In this document: positions 1 through 6,491 of the stretch, in pieces | How positions within the stretch are numbered: position 1 is the first letter of the stretch | Layout: each line of letters opens with the position of its first letter | NCBI GenBank assembly: GCA_028291445.1 | Contig: JAQGIA010000160.1 | Coordinates: forward strand, 1-12,520 | DNA from: Belnapia sp. | GTDB taxonomy: Bacteria > Pseudomonadota > Alphaproteobacteria > Acetobacterales > Acetobacteraceae | Direction of reading: 5' to 3' | Length of the DNA: 12,520 bases | Translations under genes and position numbers: made by a program | The notes under the pieces: model-generated | Seen by the model: the letters and a program-made list of their open reading frames with translations, nothing else | Databases searched by the model: none | Told to the model about the DNA's origin: nothing

Positions 1-918
1 TCGACGCAGCTGCGGATGGAGCAGCTGCGGCCCTATGCGGCGAAGTTCGGCAAGCCGCTCATCATCGCCTGGATTCCCGAGCGGCTGGAAGGCCCCGGCG
101 TCGAGAAGGCGGATTCCGTGCCGGAGCTGATCGTCTTCCGCTCCATGCGCCGGCTGATGAACGCGATCCGGCTCTGGCTGGAATACTACGGCCGGGTGGT
201 GCCTGGGCCGGTCGCGGCGCCGGCTGGGCTGGGCGCGGCCATCGCCTCGCTGCCCGGCAAGGGTGCGGTGCTGATGGAGGCGGAAGCCAAGGCGCTGTTC
301 GCCAAGGTGGGCGTGCCGGTGGTCGAGGAACGCCGGGCGGCGACGCCGGCGGCCGCGGCGGCCGAGGCGGCATCGCTCGGCTTCCCGGTGGTCCTCAAGC
401 TGGACAGCCCCGACATCGCCCATAAGACCGAGGTCGGCGGCGTGAAGCTGAACCTCGCCGATGGGCCGGCGGTCGAAGCCGCCTTCGCCGCCATCATGGC
501 CAGCGCGAAGCAGCATGCGCCGCAGGCCCGGCTGGATGGCGTGCTGGTGCAGCGCATGTCGCGGACCGGAACGGAGCTGATCCTCGGCGCCCGGCGGGAT
601 GGCCAATTCGGCTCGCTCGTGCTGGTCGGCACCGGCGGGGTGCAGGCCGAGCTGTGGCGCGACGTGGCGCTGGACCTGGCACCGGTCAGCCCGGCCCGGG
701 CCGAGGCCATGCTCCGCAGCCTCAAGGGCTTCCCCTTGCTGGATGGCTTCCGCGGCGCGCCCAAGGCGGATATCGCCGCGGTCGCCGCCGCCGTCTCGGC
801 CTTCTCCGTGCTGGTCGCCGAGGCCGGCGAGAAGCTGGAGGAGGCGGAGGTGAACCCGCTGATCTGCGGCCCCTGGGGGTGCCTGGCCGTCGACGGGCTG
901 GTGCGTTGCGGGCCGTGA
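1..918 (+). CDS. Acetate--CoA ligase (NDP-forming) / acyl-CoA synthetase family, C-terminal part
   Basis: The reading frame is open from the first base, so the gene begins left of the window; only about 305 codons are present. The visible part fits the end of the CoA-ligase region followed by the ATP-grasp domain of NDP-forming acyl-CoA synthetases. The ATP-grasp segment starts near codon 85 (LMEAEAKALFAKVGVPVVEE) and carries the family's FPVVLKLDSPDIAHKTEVGGV stretch, split here as FPVVLKLDSP then DIAHKTEVGGV, the LVGTGG turn and a late EVNPL motif. Such enzymes interconvert an acid and its CoA thioester with ATP/ADP. The N-terminal CoA-binding domain and the phosphorylated histidine lie outside the window, so substrate and completeness cannot be judged. 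The TGA stop lies inside an operator-like palindrome preceding the next gene. The family call is firm; the substrate (acetate, other fatty acids or aromatic acids) is open. Confidence 0.88.
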   Translation, partial: STQLRMEQLRPYAAKFGKPLIIAWIPERLEGPGVEKADSVPELIVFRSMRRLMNAIRLWLEYYGRVVPGPVAAPAGLGAAIASLPGKGAVLMEAEAKALFAKVGVPVVEERRAATPAAAAAEAASLGFPVVLKLDSPDIAHKTEVGGVKLNLADGPAVEAAFAAIMASAKQHAPQARLDGVLVQRMSRTGTELILGARRDGQFGSLVLVGTGGVQAELWRDVALDLAPVSPARAEAMLRSLKGFPLLDGFRGAPKADIAAVAAAVSAFSVLVAEAGEKLEEAEVNPLICGPWGCLAVDGLVRCGP

Positions 919-926
919 CATATCAG
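915..926. promoter_or_regulatory. Operator-like palindrome before the alcohol dehydrogenase gene
   Basis: GTGACATATCAG matches 10 of 12 positions of the perfect palindrome CTGATATATCAG found at 3421-3432. It overlaps the stop codon of the upstream acyl-CoA synthetase gene and ends 43 bases before the dehydrogenase start. Similar copies sit before the GntR gene and the hydroxylase gene, so it is read as a binding site for the GntR regulator encoded in this window. That assignment is inferred from placement. No clear -35/-10 pair was identified around it. Confidence 0.5.
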
Positions 927-969
927 TGCGCCATGGAGTAGGTTCCGCCCCGACAACGGAGGCGGCGCC

Positions 970-2124
970 ATGGCGGAGGGGAGTCTGCGGGCTCGTGCGG
1001 CGGTGCTGCGCGCCATCGGCCAGCCGATGGCGATCGAGGAGGTCGCGGTCGGCCCGGTCGGCCCCGGCGACGTGCTGGTACGCGTCGCCGCCGCCTCGCT
1101 CTGCCACACCGATCTTGAAGTCATCGACGGCCAGCTCGGCCTGACCCTGCCGGCGGTGCTGGGGCATGAGGTGGCCGGGCGGATCGCTGCGCTGGGCGAG
1201 GGGGTCGCCAGCCTCGCGGTCGGCGACCCGGTGGTGCTGTCCTGGAACCCGCATTGCGGGCATTGCTTCCACTGCGACCGGGCGCAGCCGATCCTCTGCG
1301 ACCAGTATCTGGCGCAGGGGCCGAAGGCGGCGCATTTCGACGGAAGGCCGCGCTTCGCCTGCGACGATGGCGCGCCGCTGCATCAGCTGATGTACCTCGG
1401 CGGCTTCGCGGAATATCTGGTGGTGCCGGCGCAGCAGGCGGTGCGGGTGCCCGCGGCGATGCCGCTCGACCGCGCCTGCCTGCTCGGCTGCGCGGTGATG
1501 ACCGGTTTCGGCGCGGCGACCCGCATCGCGGGCATCGCCTGGGGCGAGACGGTGCTGGTGCTGGGCGCCGGGGCGGTCGGCCTCGCCGCCATCCAGGGGG
1601 CCCGGTTGGCCGGTGCTAGGCGGGTCATCGCGGTCGATCCCAACCCGGCCCGGCGGGCGATGGCCGAGGCGGCCGGTGCCGTGGCGCTCTGCGACCCGGC
1701 CGCCGAGGACCCCGCGGCGCTGGCCCGCGCGCTGACCGGCGGGCGCGGCGCCGATGTGGTGATCGAGGCCGCCGGTAGTCCCGCCGCCTTCCGCACCAGC
1801 GTCGAGGCGGTGCGGCCCGGCGGCCGGGTGGTCTGGCTCGGCAAGCTCGGGGTGAATGCCGAGCTGGGCTTCCGCTGGGGCGCGCTGATGCAGGAGAAGC
1901 GCATCATCCGCAGCAGCTACGGCGGGGCCCGGCCGGCCGAGGATTTCCCCGCCATGGCCGCCGCCTATTTGGATGGCCGGCTCGACCTCGACAGTCTGGT
2001 CACCGACCGCATCCGGCTGGCCGATATCAACGCCGGTTTCGCAGCGCTCCGGCAGGGCCGGGCGATCCGCTCGGTGGTCGTTTTTGACGAGGGGATCGTC
2101 TTCGAGGAGGGAAATGCCGCATGA
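970..2124 (+). CDS. Zinc-dependent alcohol dehydrogenase (medium-chain dehydrogenase/reductase)
   Basis: This 384-residue protein is a complete zinc alcohol dehydrogenase that should oxidise an alcohol to an aldehyde or ketone with NAD+. Catalytic zinc ligands are visible as Cys45 in CHTD, His66-Glu67 in GHE and Cys174 in the LLGCAVMTGFGA segment. The structural zinc lobe is Cys96, Cys99, Cys102 and Cys110 (CGHCFHC, seven residues, C). The Rossmann motif GAGAVGL lies at 199-205, and Asp223 at the end of the second strand favours NAD over NADP. The layout resembles class III or aryl/aliphatic alcohol dehydrogenases, but substrate cannot be assigned. GGAGG at 958-962 is a good ribosome binding site for the ATG. 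The last codons overlap the next gene by ATGA, and an operator-like palindrome lies just upstream. Confidence 0.93.
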   Translation: MAEGSLRARAAVLRAIGQPMAIEEVAVGPVGPGDVLVRVAAASLCHTDLEVIDGQLGLTLPAVLGHEVAGRIAALGEGVASLAVGDPVVLSWNPHCGHCFHCDRAQPILCDQYLAQGPKAAHFDGRPRFACDDGAPLHQLMYLGGFAEYLVVPAQQAVRVPAAMPLDRACLLGCAVMTGFGAATRIAGIAWGETVLVLGAGAVGLAAIQGARLAGARRVIAVDPNPARRAMAEAAGAVALCDPAAEDPAALARALTGGRGADVVIEAAGSPAAFRTSVEAVRPGGRVVWLGKLGVNAELGFRWGALMQEKRIIRSSYGGARPAEDFPAMAAAYLDGRLDLDSLVTDRIRLADINAGFAALRQGRAIRSVVVFDEGIVFEEGNAA

Positions 2125-2432
2125 AGATTTATGAGGGCGGCCGTGGCCTGGCGGGCGCCGAGGTGACGGTGGATGGCGCGCCGCTCGACCCCTGCTTTGG
2201 GGTGAAGGTGTTTTCGCCCATGGGCTACGAATGGACCTACGAGGGCGACGGTCCGCGCCAGCTCGCGCTGGCCCTGCTATGCGACCATCTGGGGGATCCG
2301 GCCCGCGCCCTGCCGCTGGTGGAGGATGTCATGCGCGAGGTCGTCGCCGAACTCGATAATGCCTGGCTGCTGACCTCCGCGGATATCGCGGCGGCCCTGG
2401 AGCCGCTCATGCGAAAGGGAGCGCACATCTGA
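2121..2432 (+). CDS. DUF6166 family small protein
   Basis: This 103-residue soluble protein resembles DUF6166 proteins, with an MKIY start, a VTVDGAPLDP strand, a GYEWTYEGDGPRQLALALL core and a closing LLTSADI helix region. The family has no established function; in related bacteria it is a short stand-alone protein, and this length is typical. Its ATG overlaps the dehydrogenase stop (ATGA), and GGAGG at 2106-2110 lies inside the upstream coding sequence, so translation is probably coupled and both proteins should be co-produced. No signal peptide, membrane segment or cysteine motif is visible. A role linked to the dehydrogenase is only inferred from this coupling. Family assignment is from memory of the motif, not a search. 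Confidence 0.78.
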   Translation: MKIYEGGRGLAGAEVTVDGAPLDPCFGVKVFSPMGYEWTYEGDGPRQLALALLCDHLGDPARALPLVEDVMREVVAELDNAWLLTSADIAAALEPLMRKGAHI

Positions 2433-2444
2433 CGGCCATGGCCG
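2433..2444. repeat. 12-base palindrome directly after the DUF6166 stop
   Basis: CGGCCATGGCCG is a perfect palindrome immediately after the TGA at 2430-2432. It could form a short hairpin ending the dehydrogenase transcript, but it has no loop outside the stem and no T-tract, so a terminator role is only possible. Confidence 0.25.
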
Positions 2445-2501
2445 CAGATGCACGCTCAACCCACTGGTAGCAAACCTCCCTAAACCCGGCTTTCCGCAGG
2501 G

Positions 2502-2539
2502 CGGATATACCAATGCTGATGTACCGCTTGATATATCTC
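2502..2539. promoter_or_regulatory. Operator-like cluster upstream of the GntR gene
   Basis: The intergenic region 2433-2622 is distinctly more AT-rich than its surroundings here. It holds TTGATATATCTC at 2528-2539 (9 of 12 matches to CTGATATATCAG), plus two weaker neighbours, CGGATATACCAA at 2502-2513 (9 of 12) and CTGATGTACCGC at 2516-2527 (8 of 12). The cluster lies 84 to 121 bases before the GntR start and would suit autoregulation. The 2528 site contains TTGATA, a near -35 sequence, but no convincing -10 follows it. Function is inferred from similarity to the other two sites. Confidence 0.45.
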
Positions 2540-2622
2540 TCGCATGCAGTGTCGCCGCGCCGCTCCCGGCTGTCAACTAGGGTGGTTGCATTCGGCACGG
2601 CTTCCCGCAAAAGCCTGTAGCC

Positions 2623-3354
2623 ATGCCCGATCAGATGCCGCCACGCCGTGCCTCCGCCGCCCCTGGTCCCGGGCCCAGCTTCCGTCGCCGCCGCAGCGCC
2701 GCTGCCGACGCCGATGCGACGCTGACCGAACAGGCCTATCGCGCCATCGAGGAAGCCATCGTCACCCTGTCGCTGAAGCCCGGGGAGGTGGTGAGCGAGG
2801 CGCAGCTTTCGGCGCGGTCCGGCTTCGGCCGTACCCCGGTGCGGGAGGCGTTGCAGCGCCTGGCGCGGGAGCGGCTGGTGCGCATCCTGCCGCGGCGGGG
2901 GATCGTCGTCGCCGCCGTCGATATCCGCGAGCAGCTCCGCCTGCTGGAGGTCCGCCGGGAGATCGAGCGGCTGACGGCGCGGGCCGCCGCGCGAAGGGCC
3001 GATGCGCCGCAACGGGCCCGGCTGCGCGGCATCGCCGAGGCCATGCACCGGACCGCCGCCACCAATGACGAGACCGGCTTCCTGCGGCTGGACCGCGAGC
3101 TGAACCTGCTGTTGCTGGAGGCCGCGCACAATGAATTCGCCGCCGCCGCCATGGCGCTGATGCACGGGCTGTCGCGCCGCTTCTGGTTCATCCATTGGCG
3201 GCGCAGCGCAGGACTGCCGGAGGCCTCCGCCGCCCATGCGGCGCTGGCCCAGACCATCGCCGACGGCACGCCGGAGGAGGCCGCCGCCGCCTCCGATCGG
3301 CTGATCGACTATATCGAGAGTTTTACCCGCGCGACCGTCGGACCAGAGCCTTGA
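2623..3354 (+). CDS. GntR family transcriptional regulator, FCD-domain subfamily
   Basis: This 243-residue protein has a GntR winged helix-turn-helix at about residues 33-99, with LTEQAYRAIEEAIVTLSLKPG, then SEAQLSARSGFGRTPVREAL as the recognition region and an LPRRGIVVA wing. An all-helical FCD ligand domain follows from about 103 to 235. These dimeric regulators usually repress genes for acid, sugar-acid or acyl metabolism and are released by a small ligand. In many FCD proteins an Asp-x3-His helps bind a metal; here the matching positions read Asp157-x3-Asn161, while His191 and His205 remain as possible ligands. The first 30 residues are poorly conserved-looking and Arg/Pro/Ala-rich. The ATG has no clear ribosome binding site, so the start is less certain than the family. 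Operator-like sites flank this gene and precede two neighbouring units. Confidence 0.9.
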   Translation: MPDQMPPRRASAAPGPGPSFRRRRSAAADADATLTEQAYRAIEEAIVTLSLKPGEVVSEAQLSARSGFGRTPVREALQRLARERLVRILPRRGIVVAAVDIREQLRLLEVRREIERLTARAAARRADAPQRARLRGIAEAMHRTAATNDETGFLRLDRELNLLLLEAAHNEFAAAAMALMHGLSRRFWFIHWRRSAGLPEASAAHAALAQTIADGTPEEAAAASDRLIDYIESFTRATVGPEP

Positions 3355-3404
3355 TGGAACCCGGCCTTGATGGAGCCCGGCCTTGATGGAACCCGGCCTT
3401 GACA
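3349..3404. repeat. 16-base tandem repeat, three full copies and a partial fourth
   Basis: The unit CCTTGATGGAACCCGG occurs at 3349-3364, 3365-3380 (one base changed, A to G) and 3381-3396, and a fourth copy begins at 3397 and diverges as CCTTGACA. The first copy contains the GntR stop codon at 3352-3354, so the array starts in the gene's last codons and fills most of the gap to the hydroxylase promoter. Each unit holds a TTGATG hexamer, and the partial copy holds a perfect -35 hexamer TTGACA. Confidence 0.9.
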
Positions 3405-3432
3405 GCCCGCCGCCATGGCGCTGATATATCAG
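3399..3432 (+). promoter_or_regulatory. Candidate promoter overlapped by a perfect operator palindrome
   Basis: TTGACA at 3399-3404 is a perfect -35 hexamer. At the standard 17-base spacing comes TGATAT (3422-3427), a weak -10 that lies inside the perfect 12-base palindrome CTGATATATCAG at 3421-3432. A protein bound there would block RNA polymerase, so this looks like a repressor-controlled promoter for the hydroxylase operon, whose ATG is 26 bases downstream. The palindrome is plain in the sequence; the regulator's identity (the adjacent GntR protein) and the -10 assignment are inferred. Confidence 0.6.
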
Positions 3433-3457
3433 TCCAGGGTTACGGGAGCGATGCGGC

Positions 3458-4264
3458 ATGGATGGCTCGGGCGAGGCGCTGAAGCGCGAAAGGCTGTCCC
3501 GCCGGCAGCAGGCCTTCCGGGCGGATTTCCGCTCGAAGATCGGCGCGCTGTACCATGGCTGGGTGCATGTGGCGCTGATCTACGCCATCGGCGGCGCCGC
3601 CATCTGGTACGCCGCGCGGCAGTTGCAGTCGCCGGTCTGGTACGAATGGCTGGTGGTGCCCGCGGCCTTCCTCGGCGCCAATGTCTTCGAGTGGTGGATC
3701 CACAAATACGTCATGCACCGGCCCCGCCGCGGCTTCATGGGAATCTACAAGCGGCACACCCTGGCGCATCACCAGTTCTTCACCGAGCATGAGTACACGG
3801 TGGACGATACGCGGGACTTCCGCATCGTCTTCTTCCCGCCCTATGCGCTGATCACCTTCCTGGCGCTGTCGCTGGTGCCGGCCTGGATCATGCGGAGCCT
3901 CGGCTTCCCCGATGCCGGCTGGCTGCTGCTGATCACCAACACCGCGCTGTATCTGAACTACGAGTTCTTCCATTTCTGCTGCCATGTGAAGGACGACCGG
4001 ATCATCCGGCACCTGCCCTTCATCAACACCATCCGGCGGCATCATGCGGCGCACCACAACACCGCCATCATGATGGAACGCAACTTCAACCTGACCTACC
4101 CGATCGCCGACTGGTTCTTCGGCACCAGCGACCTCCGGCGCGGGCTGCTCGGGCATCTGCTGAACGGCTATGACGCGGGGCATGTCAGGGGCGACCTGAA
4201 GCGGGTGAAGCACACCCTGGACGACCCGCGCGCCGGCCGGCCGCGCGTCATGGCGGCGGAATAG
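3458..4264 (+). CDS. Fatty acid hydroxylase / sterol desaturase superfamily membrane enzyme
   Basis: This 268-residue protein carries the full histidine set of the di-iron fatty acid hydroxylase superfamily: His82-x4-His87 (HKYVMH), His100-x3-His104-His105 (HTLAHH), His172-x3-His176 (HFCCH) and His195-His196-x2-His199-His200 (HHAAHH). Hydrophobic stretches near 34-52, 62-79, 127-146 and 153-170 fit an integral membrane enzyme with the metal site facing the cytoplasm. Members hydroxylate or desaturate lipids or carotenoids with O2; the substrate here is unknown. GGGAG at 3444-3448 supports the ATG at 3458. A small membrane protein gene follows after four bases, and a candidate repressed promoter precedes. 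No missing metal ligand is seen. Confidence 0.88.
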   Translation: MDGSGEALKRERLSRRQQAFRADFRSKIGALYHGWVHVALIYAIGGAAIWYAARQLQSPVWYEWLVVPAAFLGANVFEWWIHKYVMHRPRRGFMGIYKRHTLAHHQFFTEHEYTVDDTRDFRIVFFPPYALITFLALSLVPAWIMRSLGFPDAGWLLLITNTALYLNYEFFHFCCHVKDDRIIRHLPFINTIRRHHAAHHNTAIMMERNFNLTYPIADWFFGTSDLRRGLLGHLLNGYDAGHVRGDLKRVKHTLDDPRAGRPRVMAAE

Positions 4265-4268
4265 CGCC

Positions 4269-4472
4269 ATGGCCGCGCTGACCCCGCTGGATGGCGGCCG
4301 GATCAAGAAATCCCGCGCTTCCTTCGTCGGCGGCATCGCCGTCGGCATCGGGGTGATGGTGCTCTGGACCGCCATCACCCGCGACCTGGCGGTGATCGGC
4401 ACCGGGCCGATGCTGCTGGGCATCGCCGTCAGCCTGCTGGTCGCGCTCTGGATCTGGCGCGCCGATCTGTGA
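4269..4472 (+). CDS. Small two-helix membrane protein
   Basis: This 67-residue protein has a short basic N-terminus (RIKKSR, 11-16) and two hydrophobic helices at about 18-36 and 41-63, ending WRADL. The turn between them, TRDL, is very short, so it should form a tight hairpin in the inner membrane. It matches no family I recognise. It sits four bases after the hydroxylase and overlaps the next gene by GTGA, so it is cotranscribed and may be an accessory or stabilising subunit of the hydroxylase. That role is inferred from position only. The overlapping, in-register gene arrangement and G/C third positions support it as a real gene. Confidence 0.7.
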   Translation: MAALTPLDGGRIKKSRASFVGGIAVGIGVMVLWTAITRDLAVIGTGPMLLGIAVSLLVALWIWRADL

Positions 4473-5287
4473 GGCCGATCCGCCTCTGGTACCAGTCGAT
4501 GACCCGGCCGGAGGCCTGGCCGGCCTATACCGCCGCCCTGCACCGCACCCTGGCCGCCGCCGCCGACCCCGGCACCGAGGTGGCGATCCATGGCATCACC
4601 CGCCGCGGCGGCATCGGCGACCAGTACCGCAGCCTCGAATTCATCGAGACCATCGAGGTGCTGGAGAATGTCGCCCGCGCCGAGGCCGAGGGCTTCGATG
4701 CCGTGCTGCTGGGCAATATCGCCGACCCCGGCCTGCGCCCGGCGCGGGAGATGGTCGCCATCCCGGTGCTCGGCCTGTGTGAGACGGCGTTGCTGACCGC
4801 CTGCCAGATGGGTGCCTCCATCGGCCTGGTGGTCGCCAACGACAAGCACCAGGGCAAGGTGGCGGAGAACATCCTCCTGGCCGGGCTGTCCAGCCGCGTG
4901 GTGGCGGTGGAGCGGATGCGGGTGGACCGGCTGGTCGACCTCGACGCCGCCTTCGCCGGGGGCGAGGCGGCCAGCCGCATCATCGGCCAGTTCACCGCCG
5001 CCGCCGAGGCTTGCGTTGCCCGTGGCGCCGAGGTGGTGATCCCCGCCGCCGGCGTGGCGATGATCCTGCTGGCGGAAGCCGGCATCCAGGATGCCGGCCA
5101 GGGCGCGCCAGTGCTGAACGCCGCCGTCGCGCTGCTCAAGGCGGGCGAGACGGCGGTGAAGCTCGACCGGCTGATGGGCGGCCGCTTCACCAGCCGGCGC
5201 CGCAGCTATGCCCAGCCGCCGCCCGAGCAGATCGCCGAACTGCGCCGCGCCTATGGCGACATCTTCCCCAGGATCGAGGCGCCCTGA
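4469..5287 (+). CDS. Asp/Glu/hydantoin racemase-fold protein lacking both catalytic cysteines
   Basis: This 272-residue protein aligns by eye with hydantoin racemase-type members of the Asp/Glu racemase superfamily, in which two cysteines act as acid/base pair. The first site, normally GC followed by a DPG motif, reads GNIADPG at 82-88 with Asn83 in the cysteine position. The second, normally GCAG, reads PAAG at 192-195 with Ala193 in its place. Cys104 in the following GLCETAL segment might matter but is not a usual catalytic position. The fold looks complete, so the protein may have another reaction or a binding role. The start is GTG at 4469, overlapping the previous stop (GTGA), which implies coupled translation with the membrane protein. 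A true racemase seems unlikely. Confidence 0.8.
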   Translation: MRPIRLWYQSMTRPEAWPAYTAALHRTLAAAADPGTEVAIHGITRRGGIGDQYRSLEFIETIEVLENVARAEAEGFDAVLLGNIADPGLRPAREMVAIPVLGLCETALLTACQMGASIGLVVANDKHQGKVAENILLAGLSSRVVAVERMRVDRLVDLDAAFAGGEAASRIIGQFTAAAEACVARGAEVVIPAAGVAMILLAEAGIQDAGQGAPVLNAAVALLKAGETAVKLDRLMGGRFTSRRRSYAQPPPEQIAELRRAYGDIFPRIEAP

Positions 5288-5403
5288 ACATGGCCACCTC
5301 AACACGACCGGATTGCCACACCCGCGCACAACCCGTCTCGCCAATGCAACCGACCATGGATCGCGTCGTTTTATTCAAGCAGTGATGGCTCCGGGGGAAC
5401 GCG

Positions 5404-6453
5404 GTGGACCAGGCGGCTCAGGTGGGACTGCAACAGCCTCGGATCGCGCCGGACGGTACGCCGAACCTCCTGTTGTCGGCATTGCCGCCAGGCTGGCGGC
5501 TGCTCGGCCGTAGCCGCTTCGGCACCGCGGGTCCGGTCGGCCCTTCCAGTGGCTGCCACGCCCTGGCGCATCCGGCGATCGGCGTGGCGCTGGTCGATAT
5601 CGCGCCGAATGCCACGCCCAATGCCGAGGCCCGGTTGCGCCGCGTCCTGGCGGCGGAAAATTTCTGGCAGAGCTTTCCCGGCACGCTGCCGGTCTGGCAC
5701 GGCCGGATCGAGATCGGCGCGGTGCGGGCCCTGCCGGGGCTGCTGGCCGAGGGTTTCGGCACCCTGCCGCCGCTGACCGTCCCGGGCCGGGAGTCCTGGA
5801 TCGCCGCGGCCCAGGTCGCGCTCGCGCTCGACGCGGGCTGGGAAGTGCCCGGCAGGTCGCCGCCCCCGCGCGCCGCGCCGGCCGTGGGATTGCTGCCGGA
5901 CGAGGCCGATGACGAACCACCGCGGCGCCGCCGGCTGTCTACGCTGAAGTTGGGCGGGGCGGTTGCCGGTAGCCTGGTCCTGGTCGGGATCCTGCTGCTG
6001 GTGGCCGGCGGTCCCGGCCCGGCGCCCGAACCTCCGGCCAGCCTGACGGCGATGGCGCCGGCCCCGATCGCGGCCCTGGCACCGGAGGCCGCGGCAGCTC
6101 AGGTGATGCCTGCCGAACCGCAGCCGGAGGCGGCTGCCACCGCCGTTCAGCCGCCGGTGCTGCCGCCGATCGAGCGGGTCACCCTGCCGATGCCGCAGCC
6201 CGAGCCCCGGCAGCAGGCCGACGCGGAGGCGCCTCCGACACCGTCCGAACCGGCCGCGCCAGCACCGTTGCAGGCAGCCGTCCTGGCCCTGCCGCCCCCG
6301 GCGCCGCCCCCGCCACCGCTGCGCCGTGCCAGCACCGCCCCGCCGCGGATCGACCCGGCCTGCACCCGCGCGGCGTTCCGCTATCAGCAGGGCCTGGCGC
6401 TGAACGCGACCGAGGCGGCGCATGTGCGCAACGGCTGCGCCACGAGGCGTTGA
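5404..6453 (+). CDS. Single-pass membrane protein with proline-rich outer region, unknown function
   Basis: This 349-residue protein has a globular N-terminal part (about 25-145; GVALVDIAP at 60-68), a basic RRRR stretch at 174-177 and one membrane helix at about 182-201. A long Pro/Ala-rich linker (204-315) leads to a short tail with Cys320 and Cys345 (IDPACTRAAFRYQQ to RNGC). The basic stretch before the helix predicts a cytoplasmic N-terminus and a periplasmic tail, where the two cysteines could form a disulfide. I recognise no family. The start is GTG with GGGGGA at 5393-5398. The 116 bases upstream (5288-5403) contain an AT-rich patch near 5369-5377 but no promoter I can defend. It converges with the oxidoreductase operon across a hairpin. 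Confidence 0.75.
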   Translation: MDQAAQVGLQQPRIAPDGTPNLLLSALPPGWRLLGRSRFGTAGPVGPSSGCHALAHPAIGVALVDIAPNATPNAEARLRRVLAAENFWQSFPGTLPVWHGRIEIGAVRALPGLLAEGFGTLPPLTVPGRESWIAAAQVALALDAGWEVPGRSPPPRAAPAVGLLPDEADDEPPRRRRLSTLKLGGAVAGSLVLVGILLLVAGGPGPAPEPPASLTAMAPAPIAALAPEAAAAQVMPAEPQPEAAATAVQPPVLPPIERVTLPMPQPEPRQQADAEAPPTPSEPAAPAPLQAAVLALPPPAPPPPPLRRASTAPPRIDPACTRAAFRYQQGLALNATEAAHVRNGCATRR

Positions 6454-6458
6454 AGCAT

Positions 6459-6484
6459 GATCGGCGCTGTTGTCAGCGCCGATC
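6459..6484. terminator. Perfect 11-bp-stem hairpin between convergent genes
   Basis: GATCGGCGCTG at 6459-6469 pairs exactly with CAGCGCCGATC at 6474-6484 around a TTGT loop. It lies five bases after the + strand stop at 6451-6453 and seven bases beyond the - strand stop at 6492-6494, so it can serve both transcripts. There is no T-tract on either side, so it is a hairpin terminator or 3' end stabiliser rather than a textbook intrinsic terminator. Confidence 0.7.
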
Positions 6485-6491
6485 CAGCCGG

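Noticed and set aside
186..1124. A 312-codon - strand frame opposite the acyl-CoA synthetase and the dehydrogenase start
   Set aside because: It is a Ser/Ala/Thr/Pro-rich antisense translation with no motif, and the + strand genes are unambiguous.
2548..2576. A - strand promoter with TTGACA at 2576-2571
   Set aside because: The matching -10 (GACACT) is poor and no - strand gene lies downstream of it.
3451..3460. ATG at 3451 as an alternative hydroxylase start
   Set aside because: It is out of frame with the histidine-motif protein; ATG at 3458 is in frame and has GGGAG at a suitable distance.
3440..5344. A 634-codon - strand frame across the hydroxylase operon
   Set aside because: It is antisense to three genes with clear domains or operon structure, and its composition is that of a mirrored frame.
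5352..5375. CGAC...GTCG followed by TTTTATT as a terminator after the racemase-like gene
   Set aside because: The stem is only four base pairs with a ten-base loop, too weak to call.
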